The notes under the pieces: model-generated
What the model was told of the DNA's origin: nothing
What the model saw: the letters and a program-made list of their open reading frames with translations, nothing else
The model's database searches: none
Made by a program: the position numbers and the translations under genes
Assembly (NCBI GenBank): GCA_024743115.1
Contig: JANSXC010000018.1
Coordinates: 62,001-126,000, forward strand
Direction: 5' to 3'
Origin: a bacterium
GTDB lineage: Bacteria; Planctomycetota; UBA1135; UBA2386
Length of the DNA stretch: 64,000 nucleotides
Shown here: positions 54,277-62,232 of the stretch, piece after piece
How positions within the stretch are numbered: the first letter of the stretch is position 1
Layout: every line of letters begins with the position of its first letter

Positions 54277-54367
54277 CCTCTTCGCCCGCCTGGCTGCCTG
54301 ACCTCCCGCCCGCCCCGTTGCCTGACCTCCCGCCCGCCCCGCTGCCTACCTCCCGCCCGCCTGCCCC
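54274..54367. repeat. Four tandem 24-base units between pilB and pilT
   Basis: Two exact-length units, TGACCTCCCGCCCGCCCCGT + TGCC (54299-54322) and the next copy with one change (54323-54346), are flanked by two imperfect units (54274-54298 and 54347-54367). The first copy begins at the pilB stop codon TGA. The array is pyrimidine-rich on this strand and fills almost the whole intergenic space. Confidence 0.7.
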
Positions 54368-54382
54368 GAACGAACTCTGCTG

Positions 54383-55447
54383 ATGGACATCTTCGCACTC
54401 ATGGGCGCCGCGTACGACCGCGGCGCTTCCGACATCCACCTTTCGGTCGGGCGGCGGCCAGTGCTGCGCGTCTCGGGCGGTCTCGAAGAGGTGGGTGACG
54501 CGCCGCTTTCGCCCGACGACACGGTGGCGATGGCCAAGGCGGTGTGTCCGGAACGCAACTGGCAGGAACTCGAGGACTGCGGCTCGACGGACTTCGGTCT
54601 CGCGTTCGAGGACAAGTGCCGGTTCCGCGTCAGCGTGCTCACGCAGAAGGGTTCGCGCGGCATCGTCATGCGGCAGATTCCTCAGAAGCTGCTGACGTTC
54701 GATCAGATCGGGCTGCCCGAATCGGTCACGGACCTGCTCGATCTGCATCGTGGCCTCGTGCTCGTCACGGGCCCGACGGGCTCCGGCAAGACGACGACGC
54801 TCGCGACGATGATCGATTGGATCAACAAGAACCGCGACGTCCACATCATCACGATCGAGGATCCGGTCGAGTACTACCATTCGCACAGCAAGTCGCAGGT
54901 GACCCAGCGCGAGGTCGGCACGGACGTCACGTCGTTCGCCGAAGCGATGCGCCGCGCGCTGCGACAAGATCCGGACGTGATCCTGCTCGGTGAGATGCGC
55001 GATCTCGAGACCACGTCGGCGGCGATCACCGCGGCCGAAACGGGCCACCTCGTGTTCGGCACCCTGCACACGACGGGCGCGGCCCGCACGGTCGATCGCA
55101 TCATCGACCAGTATCCGCGCGAGCAGCAGGAGCAGATCCGGTCGCAGCTCGCGGTCTCGCTCGTGGCCGTGATCTCGCAGATCCTCGTGCCGGGCGCGAG
55201 CGGCGGACGCGTCGCGGCGTTCGAAGTGATGATCACCAACCCCGCGATCGAGAACCACATCCGCAAGACGGAGACGTACAAGATCCCGTCCGTGATCCAG
55301 ACCAGCCGTCGCCAGGGCATGATGCTCATGGACGACTGCCTGCTCGATCTCTATCGCGAAGGCCGCATCACGCGCGAGACGGCGCTCGAGCGGTCGTTCG
55401 ATCAGAAGGCGCTCGTGGCCCGGATGGGCGGCGGGGCCGCGGAGTAA
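54383..55447 (+). CDS. pilT: Twitching motility ATPase PilT
   Basis: The 354-residue product has the PilT/VirB11-like ATPase core. The N-terminal PilT part reads SDIHLSVGRRPVLRVSGGLE. Walker A is GPTGSGKTTTLATM near residue 130, the Asp box is IITIEDPVEYYH, Walker B is DPDVILLGEMRDLETTSAAI, and the HIS/arm motif is GHLVFGTLHTTGAARTVDRI. PilT retracts type IV pili. The ATG at 54383 follows the 24-base repeat array; the second pilB begins 6 bases after the stop. Being placed between two PilB copies is unusual. Confidence 0.95.
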   Translation: MDIFALMGAAYDRGASDIHLSVGRRPVLRVSGGLEEVGDAPLSPDDTVAMAKAVCPERNWQELEDCGSTDFGLAFEDKCRFRVSVLTQKGSRGIVMRQIPQKLLTFDQIGLPESVTDLLDLHRGLVLVTGPTGSGKTTTLATMIDWINKNRDVHIITIEDPVEYYHSHSKSQVTQREVGTDVTSFAEAMRRALRQDPDVILLGEMRDLETTSAAITAAETGHLVFGTLHTTGAARTVDRIIDQYPREQQEQIRSQLAVSLVAVISQILVPGASGGRVAAFEVMITNPAIENHIRKTETYKIPSVIQTSRRQGMMLMDDCLLDLYREGRITRETALERSFDQKALVARMGGGAAE

Positions 55448-55453
55448 CGAGCC

Positions 55454-57145
55454 ATGGCGGCGCGACGACTGCTCGGCCAGATCCTCAAGGAGTTCGGCCT
55501 GATCCACGAAGGCAACGTCCAGGAGGCGTTGCAGACCCAGCGCGACAACGGCGGTCGCATCGGCGAGATCCTCGTCGAGATGAAGTGCTGCGAACCGCAG
55601 GACGTCGCGCGGGCGCTCGGCGAACAGGCCGGCCTCGCGTACCACGATCTAGCGGCCGAGCCGCCGCAGCCCGAGGCCGTGGGCAAGATCGATCTCGGCA
55701 CCGCGCGCGCGTTCGGCGTGCTGCCTGTCAAGCTCGTCGGCGAACAGCTCACGGTTGCGATCGGCGATCCGGCCAACGTGCCGATGCTGTCCGATCTGGG
55801 CTTCACGACCGGATGCGAGATCGTTGGCGTCGTCGCGGATCCCGACGCGATCACGGCGGGTCTCGACAAGTTCTACGTCGAAGAAGCCGCGGAGAGCAAA
55901 GCCCGCATGCAGGAGCTGGTCAGCGAGCTCTCGCAGCAGGGTGGACAGATCGATCTCGAGGACAAGGCCGCGATGGCTGCCGCCGCACCGGTGGTCAAGC
56001 TGCTCAACTACATCCTCTACCAGGCCATTCGCGACCAGGCGTCGGACATCCACCTCGAGCCGTTCGAGAGCGACTTCAAGATCCGCTACCGCGTCGATGG
56101 TTCGCTGTTCGAGCTCGAAGCGCCGCCGCCGCACCTCGCCGAGGCGCTGATCGCACGCGTGAAGGTCATGTCGGATCTCGACATCGCCGAGACGCGGCTG
56201 CCGCAAGACGGCCGCATCGAACTGACGGTGGGGGGGCGCTCGGTCGACCTGCGTGTGTCGACGCTGCCGACGATGTTCGGCGAGTCGACCGTCATGCGTA
56301 TCCTCGACCGCTCGGTCGTGTCGCTGAGCCTCGATCGGCTCGGACTCGAACCCAAGGTCAAGCAGCAGCTGCGGCAGTTCGTCGAGCTGCCGCACGGCAT
56401 CATGCTCGTGACCGGCCCGACGGGTTCGGGCAAGACGACGACGCTGTACGCGATGCTCAACGAGGCCAACGACGAGACCACCAAGGTGATCACCGTCGAG
56501 GATCCGGTCGAGTACGATCTCGAAGGCATCGTGCAGGTGCCCGTCAACGAGGAGATCGAGGTCACCTACGCCAAGGTGCTGCGCACGATCCTGCGTCAGG
56601 ATCCCGACGTGATCCTCGTCGGTGAGATTCGCGACCGCGAGACGGCGCAGACCGCGATCGAAGCGTCGCTCACAGGTCACCTCGTGTTCAGCACGCTGCA
56701 CACCAACGACGCCGCCTCGGCGGTCACGCGACTCGCCGACATCGGCATCGAGCCGTTCCTCTTGACGGCGACCGTGCAGGGCATCCTGGCGCAGCGCCTC
56801 GTGCGGCGGGTCTGCGGCGAGTGCAAGACGTTCTTCGAACCGGCCGACGACGTGCTGCGCCGGCTCGAACTCACGATGGACCAGGTCGCGGGCAGCAAGT
56901 TCGCTTACGGCAAGGGTTGCCAGCTTTGCAACTTCACGGGTTACCGCGGCCGTATGGCGATCACCGAGGTGCTCGTGATCGACGATCGCATGCGCGAGAT
57001 GATCCTCGATGGCGTCAGCACTTCGCAGCTGCAGGAAGCCGCGGTCGAGAGCGGCATGTCCACACTGCGCGAGAGTGGTCTCGCCGCGATCTTCGCGGGT
57101 GAGACGACCGTCGAAGAGGTGCTGCGCGAGGCGGGGCACGCATGA
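55454..57145 (+). CDS. pilB: GspE/PilB-type ATPase (second copy)
   Basis: The 563-residue product repeats the PilB order: an N-terminal MshEN-like domain (LLGQILKEFGLIHEGNVQEA), Walker A GPTGSGKTTTLYAML near residue 320, IITVEDPVEYDLEGIVQVPV-type Asp box, Walker B DPDVILVGEIRDRETAQTAI and tetracysteine zinc site (CGECKTF and GCQLCNFTGYRGR). It differs from the first copy by having a full MshEN-like part and no polyglycine linker. Its stop overlaps the folE start (ATGA), so the last gene of the cluster is coupled to it. Two PilB copies may serve separate systems or work as a hetero-hexamer. Confidence 0.9.
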   Translation: MAARRLLGQILKEFGLIHEGNVQEALQTQRDNGGRIGEILVEMKCCEPQDVARALGEQAGLAYHDLAAEPPQPEAVGKIDLGTARAFGVLPVKLVGEQLTVAIGDPANVPMLSDLGFTTGCEIVGVVADPDAITAGLDKFYVEEAAESKARMQELVSELSQQGGQIDLEDKAAMAAAAPVVKLLNYILYQAIRDQASDIHLEPFESDFKIRYRVDGSLFELEAPPPHLAEALIARVKVMSDLDIAETRLPQDGRIELTVGGRSVDLRVSTLPTMFGESTVMRILDRSVVSLSLDRLGLEPKVKQQLRQFVELPHGIMLVTGPTGSGKTTTLYAMLNEANDETTKVITVEDPVEYDLEGIVQVPVNEEIEVTYAKVLRTILRQDPDVILVGEIRDRETAQTAIEASLTGHLVFSTLHTNDAASAVTRLADIGIEPFLLTATVQGILAQRLVRRVCGECKTFFEPADDVLRRLELTMDQVAGSKFAYGKGCQLCNFTGYRGRMAITEVLVIDDRMREMILDGVSTSQLQEAAVESGMSTLRESGLAAIFAGETTVEEVLREAGHA

Positions 57146-57705
57146 GCGGTGCCAGTGACTTCCAGGCCGCCGTGCGGCGCATGCTCGAGACGGTCGATCC
57201 CGAGCCGGACCGCGAGGGTCTGGTCGACACGCCCAAGCGCGTCGAGAAGGCGTTCCAGTTCTACACCGCGGGCTACCGTCAGGAGGCCCGCGACGTGGTC
57301 GGTAGTGCGCTGTTCGAGGCCGAGACCGACGAGATGGTCGTGGTCAAGGACATCGAGCTCTATTCGCTGTGTGAACACCACCTCGCACCGTTCTTCGGCA
57401 AGGCCCACGTCGCCTACATCCCCGGCGACAAGATCGTGGGTTTGAGCAAGCTCGCCCGCGTCGTCGATGTCTACGCCCGGCGGCTGCAGGTGCAGGAACG
57501 TCTGACGATGCAGATCGCCAACGGGCTCAACGACGTACTCAAGCCGCGTGGCGTGGCTGTCGTCATCGAGGCCTCGCACCTCTGCATGATGATGCGCGGG
57601 GTCGCCAAGCAGAACAGCAGCACGGTGACCTCGTGCCTGCTGGGCCTGTTCCGCAAGGACGAGCGCACCCGCGCCGAGTTCCTGCGCCTGATCGACGGGC
57701 GCTGA
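57142..57705 (+). CDS. folE: GTP cyclohydrolase I
   Basis: The 187-residue product is a type I GTP cyclohydrolase, the first enzyme of tetrahydrofolate and pterin synthesis. The zinc ligands are in LYSLCEHHLAPFFGKAHVAY and SHLCMMMRGVAKQNSSTVTS, and the pattern YIPGDKIVGLSKLARVVDVY is strongly conserved. The ATG at 57142 overlaps the second pilB stop by four bases. This coupling to pilus ATPases is likely chance or a convenience of transcription. A tRNA gene lies downstream in the opposite direction. Confidence 0.95.
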   Translation: MSGASDFQAAVRRMLETVDPEPDREGLVDTPKRVEKAFQFYTAGYRQEARDVVGSALFEAETDEMVVVKDIELYSLCEHHLAPFFGKAHVAYIPGDKIVGLSKLARVVDVYARRLQVQERLTMQIANGLNDVLKPRGVAVVIEASHLCMMMRGVAKQNSSTVTSCLLGLFRKDERTRAEFLRLIDGR

Positions 57706-57774
57706 TCGACGGACGCTGAGCGGCGTCGAGAGTGCGGGCGCGGCCTCGCGAACGGGGGGCGCGAGGGCGGAAAG

Positions 57775-57851
57775 TGGTAGCAGGAGCCGGACTTGAACCG
57801 GCGACCTATGGCTTATGAAGCCACCGCTCTAACCGACTGAGCTATCCTGCC
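57775..57851 (-). tRNA. tRNA with CAT anticodon (Met or Ile2)
   Basis: The 77-base gene folds as a cloverleaf with acceptor GGCAGGA/TCCTGCT (G-T at the first pair), D arm AGCTCAGTCGGTTAGAGC, anticodon stem GTGGC/GCCAT, loop TTCATAA with anticodon CAT, T arm GCCGG TTCAAGT CCGGC and an encoded CCA. The initiator marks (C1-A72 mismatch, GGG stem) are absent. It is therefore an elongator Met tRNA or an Ile tRNA that reads ATA after lysidine modification. Confidence 0.9.
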
Positions 57852-58047
57852 ACGCAATCGGGCGAGGGAAGAAACACGATGCCGGGCGGTGGTGCAAGCG
57901 GGATTTCCGGGGGCCAGAAGCGCGGTGGCAGGGCGATTTGCGCCCGGATGTCCCTGCGGGTCGGCTGCTTGCGATGAATTGGGCCCGGGATGAAGTTCTT
58001 GCCCACGAAGGGTGTAACCGCGCGCGGGACGGTGCGTAGTAGTCAGT

Positions 58048-58173
58048 GCGGGTGGCATGGACCCGCAAACGAGACGAGGTGGGCTCCCTGGCTGGATTCT
58101 TCTCCTCCCGACTGCAATCTCCTCCTGACGATCCTCTGCAACAAGAGCACCCCCAGCCAGGGAGCCTTTTTTT
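58048..58173 (+). ncRNA. Candidate small RNA with anti-Shine-Dalgarno-like loop motifs
   Basis: The 546-base space between the tRNA and the ureohydrolase gene contains this element and nothing else recognisable. A first hairpin GCGGGT/ACCCGC (58048-58053 with 58061-58066) precedes a long one with a perfect 14-bp stem (GGCTCCCTGGCTGG 58082-58095 with 58153-58166) and a 57-base loop, followed by seven Ts. The loop is C/T-rich and holds CTCCTCC twice (58102-58108 and 58119-58125), complementary to GGAGG ribosome-binding sites. No good promoter was found, and the 5' end is a guess. Confidence 0.55.
58082..58173 (+). terminator. Rho-independent terminator of the candidate small RNA
   Basis: The 14-bp GC-rich stem is followed directly by T7 (58167-58173), the best terminator signature in the window. 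The loop is unusually long (57 bases) for a simple terminator, which suggests that the loop itself has a function. Confidence 0.6.
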
Positions 58174-58397
58174 CCGGGACACGCGAACCCCGCGCTCCAG
58201 GCGCCGCTGATCGCTCCCGGCGCCCCCGTCACGCTGAGCCCGACGCGCTCCCAGCCGACGCCGCTGGCAGCCGACGCGTCTGACCCGCAATCGGACCTTA
58301 CCGCGCAGCCCGCGGCGCCCGATTTCGGTCCGGCCGTAGTTCGCGCGGGCGGTGAGCCTGCTGGCACTGTGCCTGGCCCGGTGCTACGCCTTCGGCC

Positions 58398-59486
58398 ATG
58401 ACTGCCAACGATCCCGACGCCGGCGGCGGCTCGCTGCACGAGAGGCCCGATTGGCTCCGTGGTTGGGACCCCAACGCCGCGGCGACGGCGGATGGCATCT
58501 TCGGCCTGCCGTGCCCGGCGGATGCGGCGCGGGTCGGGTTGGTTGCCGTGCCGTTCGCGGCCACGGTTTCCTACGGCGGTGGCGCCGAGCGCGGACCCGC
58601 GGCGATCCTGGCCGCGAGCCAGCAGGTCGACCTCTACGATCAGCAGTACGGCCGGATCTACGAACACGGTCTGCATCTCGCCGCGGCCGATCCCGAGATC
58701 GTGGCCGCGCACACGGCCGCGCGGCCGGCGTGCGAGGCAATCATCGAAGTGGGGGGCGCCGAGGCCGGCTCCGCCGCCGTGGCGGGCGTGGACGCCGCCG
58801 GCGAGCTCGTCAACGCGCGGGTCCACGCCGCCGTCTGCGAACTGCTCGCAGCGGATCGGATCCCGGGCGTGATCGGCGGGGATCACTCCGTGCCGTTCGG
58901 CGCGATCGCGGCCGCGGCCGAGCGCCACCCGGGTCTTGGCATCTTGCACCTCGATGCGCATGCCGATCTGCGCGACTCCTACGAGGGCTTTCGCTGGAGC
59001 CACGCGTCGATCATGGCGAACGTGCTCGCGGAGGTGCCGGGTGTCCACCGCCTGGTCCAGCTCGGGATCCGCGACTTCTGTGAAGCCGAGTTGCACGCGA
59101 TCCACGCCGCCGCGGGCCGCGTCGTGACGCACTTCGACGCGGAGTGGCAGCGTCGTCGCTTCGCGGGCGAGACGTTCGCGGCGCTCTGCGACGAGGCGAT
59201 TGCCGCGCTGCCGGACACGGTCTGGATCAGCTTCGACATCGACGGGCTCGACCCGGCCCTCTGCCCAAACACCGGAACGCCCGTGCCGTCCGGGCTGCAG
59301 TTCGCCGAGGCTGCGTTCGTGATCGAACGCCTCGCTCGCAGCGGCCGCCGCATCGTCGGCTTCGACCTCGTGGAGGTGGCGCCGGGCCCCGGCGACGACG
59401 AGTGGGATGCCAACGTCGGCGCGCGATTGCTCTACAAGCTGTGCGGCGCGGCCCTGCACTCGCAGGGTGTCGCGAGCCGATCCTGA
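58398..59486 (+). CDS. Agmatinase/arginase family ureohydrolase
   Basis: The 362-residue product has the binuclear manganese ureohydrolase fold. Ligand motifs are GVIGGDHSVPFGAI (near residue 160), GILHLDAHADLRDSYEGFRW (near 184) and WISFDIDGLDPALCPNTGTP (near 278), in the order known for agmatinase, arginase and formimidoylglutamase. The LDAHADLR and FDIDGLDPA forms favour agmatinase-like enzymes. An additional 50-residue stretch at about 95-140 (alanine/glycine-rich) is not usual. The enzyme would release urea from agmatine, guanidinobutyrate or a related guanidine. The ATG at 58398 follows the candidate small RNA region. Confidence 0.85.
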   Translation: MTANDPDAGGGSLHERPDWLRGWDPNAAATADGIFGLPCPADAARVGLVAVPFAATVSYGGGAERGPAAILAASQQVDLYDQQYGRIYEHGLHLAAADPEIVAAHTAARPACEAIIEVGGAEAGSAAVAGVDAAGELVNARVHAAVCELLAADRIPGVIGGDHSVPFGAIAAAAERHPGLGILHLDAHADLRDSYEGFRWSHASIMANVLAEVPGVHRLVQLGIRDFCEAELHAIHAAAGRVVTHFDAEWQRRRFAGETFAALCDEAIAALPDTVWISFDIDGLDPALCPNTGTPVPSGLQFAEAAFVIERLARSGRRIVGFDLVEVAPGPGDDEWDANVGARLLYKLCGAALHSQGVASRS

Positions 59487-59560
59487 CGGGCCCTGGCGCG
59501 GACGCGCAACGACCCGGGTTCAAGCGCGTTCGGACCGTTCGCCGATAGGACGAATGGCCG

Positions 59561-60883
59561 ATGGCGAACGATCAGGACAATCCCGCAGGTGCGGCGCCGA
59601 CCGCCAGCGACGAGTTGCTGCTGGCGGCGACGTTGCGTGACTTCGTCCCGCACGCGCGGGCGGCTCTGCTGGGACTGCGTGGCCTGCTCGAGGAGCGCAG
59701 CGTCGCGGCGCCGGCCGCCGCCGAACTCGGCCCGGGCTTCGGCGCGCTCGCCAGCCAGTTCGACGCGTTCGAACTGCTCGGTGCGGCCCGCGTCTGTCGG
59801 CTCGCCGCGCGCGTCGCGATGGCGGACCCAGCGACGACGAACGGACCCCTCGCGCCGTTCGGTGACGTGCTCGATGCGCTCGAGGCGTTCGTCGAACGCC
59901 TGGCACGTGACCCGCTCACGCACTTCGACGAGCGGGAGTTGCTCGCCGAACTGCACGACGACCTCGACGAGCCGATCGACTGCGAGATCGGTGGCGAGTT
60001 CGAGGCCGATGCTGACGACTTCGTCGCGGCGATGCGCGACGAGCTCGCGCACCTCGGCCGCATGTTCGCGACGGGCAGTTTGCCATCGAGCGCGGAGATC
60101 GTCGAAGCGCGGCAGGCCGCGAGCGGCATCGCCGCGGTGGCCGCAAGCCTCGACGTCGAACCGCTCGTGGAGCTGGCGCGGGCGATCGCCGTCGGCCTGC
60201 AACGGGACGCCATGTCCTGGAACGATATCGACGAGCTCGAACCCGTCGTCGACCTCGTGCGACGCGCGCTCGATGCCATCGGCGGCGAGCGCCCGCCGCT
60301 CGCTGGCGAGATGGTCGCGGCGTTTGCGGCGTTGTCGCGCTTCGGCAGTGCGGTGCCGGCCGTCGGGATTGCCGCGTTCGAAGCCGTGGGCGCGGTCGAT
60401 GAACCCGATGTCGGAGACGCAGATGCCGGCAACTCGGATGCCGGCGGCGAGGATAGCCACGCCCCGGAAGCCCGTGGTTCCGGCACCGGGGATCCGGCAG
60501 CCGACGCGTGCTCGCCGTCGAAGCCGCCCGCGGCGGGCGAGCCCAGCGACCTGGTGCTGGTGACGTTGGATGGCCGTCCACGCACGTTGCCCGCGGACGT
60601 CGTGGTGGAGGTCCTGGATCCCGCCACCGCGGCGGCGCGCGAACTCGAGGTCGTCGACCTGCGTGCCGAGGTCGATCCCGCGGACGAGGTGCGCCAGGCC
60701 ACGGCAACCGTTGTCCTCGTGGCCGGGGCCGCGGACCCGGCAGCTCGGGAAGACCCGATGACGGTCCTCGCGATCATGGTCGATGGTGTCGGCGAGGTCG
60801 TCGCTGCAGCTGACGGGGCGGGTGAGTTGCCCGAGCCGCTCGAGCTGCCGGCGAATCCGCCGGCGCCGGGCGCCGCCGATTGA
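59561..60883 (+). CDS. CheA/CheW-like protein with degenerate Hpt domains and no kinase
   Basis: The 440-residue product seems to consist of two Hpt-like four-helix regions and a CheW-like C-terminus. The first (about residues 20-100) has DFVPHARAALLGLRGLLEER and FGALASQFDAFELLGAARVC. The second (about 150-215) has DDFVAAMRDELAHLGRMFAT and VEARQAASGIAAVAASLDVE, where the phosphorylated His of aaHxxKG is replaced (RQAASG). An acidic linker (DEPDVGDADAGNSDAGGED) follows. The end reads LVLVTLDGRPRTLPADVVVE, VVDLRAEVD, VVLVAGAADP and IMVDGVGEVVAAADGAGELP, fitting CheW strand order. No dimerisation or ATP-binding part is visible. It may be a scaffold in a pilus-type chemosensory system; the assignment is an inference. 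Confidence 0.55.
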   Translation: MANDQDNPAGAAPTASDELLLAATLRDFVPHARAALLGLRGLLEERSVAAPAAAELGPGFGALASQFDAFELLGAARVCRLAARVAMADPATTNGPLAPFGDVLDALEAFVERLARDPLTHFDERELLAELHDDLDEPIDCEIGGEFEADADDFVAAMRDELAHLGRMFATGSLPSSAEIVEARQAASGIAAVAASLDVEPLVELARAIAVGLQRDAMSWNDIDELEPVVDLVRRALDAIGGERPPLAGEMVAAFAALSRFGSAVPAVGIAAFEAVGAVDEPDVGDADAGNSDAGGEDSHAPEARGSGTGDPAADACSPSKPPAAGEPSDLVLVTLDGRPRTLPADVVVEVLDPATAAARELEVVDLRAEVDPADEVRQATATVVLVAGAADPAAREDPMTVLAIMVDGVGEVVAAADGAGELPEPLELPANPPAPGAAD

Positions 60884-60945
60884 GGTTGGCGCCGCACCCA
60901 ACGCGGGCTTGCTTCGCGTCGGGCGCCGGACCAAAGTCGGTCGCG

Positions 60946-62232
60946 ATGCAGCCTCCGATCACCGTGTTCGAAGCCCGCGCCCGTGTTCTGGCCGCCTCGT
61001 GCCCCGAGCTCGGCGTCGAGACCGTGCCGCTCGCCGAGGCCGCCGGCCGATACCTCGCGATGGCGGCCGTCGCCGATGGCCCGTGGCCAGCGACCGATCG
61101 TTCGGCGATGGACGGGTTTGCGCTCGCAGCGGGGATCGACGGGGTCCCGGCGGGTACTACGCTGCCGGTCGTCGGTCAGAGCCTCGCGGGCAGTCCGTTC
61201 GAAGGCGAACTGCCAGCCGGCCGTGCGATCCGGATCATGACCGGCGCCGTCGTGCCGCCGGGCGCGGACGCCGTGGTGCCGGTCGAGCAGACCAGCGGCT
61301 TCCAGGCGGGCGGTTTCGAGGGCGAGAACGTGACGTTCCAGGCCGACGTCGCGGCGGGTGCGAACATCCGGCCGATGGGCTCGGAGATCGCGGCGGGCAC
61401 CGAGCTGCTCGCGGCCGGGCAACGGATCGGCGCGGCGGAGGTCGGCGCGCTCGCGGTACTCGGGCACGCCGAGGTTCGTGTGCGACGGCGTGTGCGCGTC
61501 GGCATCGTCGCGACCGGCGACGAGGTCGTGCCCGTCGAGGCGACCCCCGAGCCGTTCCAGGTGCGCGAGAGCAATTCGTGGGCGCTCGCGGCCCAGGTGC
61601 ACGAGTGCGGCGGCGAGCCCGTGCGCCTCGGCATCGCGCCGGACGAGCCGGCGGCCCTGCGGGCGATGCTCGCGGACGGTCTGGCGCGTACCGACGTGGT
61701 CGTGACGATCGGTGGCATCAGTAAGGGCACGCACGATCTCGTGCACGGCACGCTGCAGGAACTGGGGGTCGCGACGGTGTTCCACGGCATCCAGCTCAAG
61801 CCCGGCAAGCCGACCTACTTCGGCCAGCGCAATCGCGGCGACGACGACGCCGGTGCGGCGTTCTGCTTCGGGCTGCCGGGCAATCCGGCGTCGAGCTTCA
61901 CGGTGTTCGACCTGCTCGTCCGGCCGATGCTGCAGCGACTCGCGGGCGGCACGCCTGGTGACTGGGAGCTCGACATCGAGGCCAGCGGTCCCGCGTGGCG
62001 GGCCAACCGTCGCCTGCAGGCGCTGCCCGCGCGGCTGCTGGCCAACGCCGACGGGCCCGGCATGACCGTGCGGTTGACGAGTGCGCGGCCGAGCGGCGAT
62101 CCGTTCAGCCTGCTGCGAACGAACGCCTACGCGCTGATCCCCGCCGACACCGCACCGGCCGGCGGCGACGGCGGCGGACCGGGTCCGGCCGTGCACGTGG
62201 TCGGACGATCGCGCGGCGTGGAGCTGCCGTGA
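60946..62232 (+). CDS. moeA: Molybdopterin molybdenumtransferase MoeA
   Basis: The 428-residue product has the MoeA layout. The N-terminal part reads LAEAAGRYLAMAAVADGPWP and the first core motif is TDRSAMDGFALAA. The second is AIRIMTGAVVPPGADAVVPV. The nucleotide part has RVGIVATGDEVVPVE and VTIGGISKGTHDLVHGTLQE, followed by KPGKPTYFGQ and FGLPGNPASSFTVFDLLVRP. The enzyme inserts molybdenum into molybdopterin. It starts at the ATG (60946), about 60 bases after the CheW-like gene; the codons before it lack similarity. Its stop overlaps the start of lnt as GTGA. Confidence 0.95.
   Translation: MQPPITVFEARARVLAASCPELGVETVPLAEAAGRYLAMAAVADGPWPATDRSAMDGFALAAGIDGVPAGTTLPVVGQSLAGSPFEGELPAGRAIRIMTGAVVPPGADAVVPVEQTSGFQAGGFEGENVTFQADVAAGANIRPMGSEIAAGTELLAAGQRIGAAEVGALAVLGHAEVRVRRRVRVGIVATGDEVVPVEATPEPFQVRESNSWALAAQVHECGGEPVRLGIAPDEPAALRAMLADGLARTDVVVTIGGISKGTHDLVHGTLQELGVATVFHGIQLKPGKPTYFGQRNRGDDDAGAAFCFGLPGNPASSFTVFDLLVRPMLQRLAGGTPGDWELDIEASGPAWRANRRLQALPARLLANADGPGMTVRLTSARPSGDPFSLLRTNAYALIPADTAPAGGDGGGPGPAVHVVGRSRGVELP

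Noticed and set aside
57990..58283. 97-codon frame over the candidate small RNA
   Set aside because: It is interrupted in function by the perfect stem and T7 tract, lacks a ribosome-binding site and has no recognisable protein pattern.
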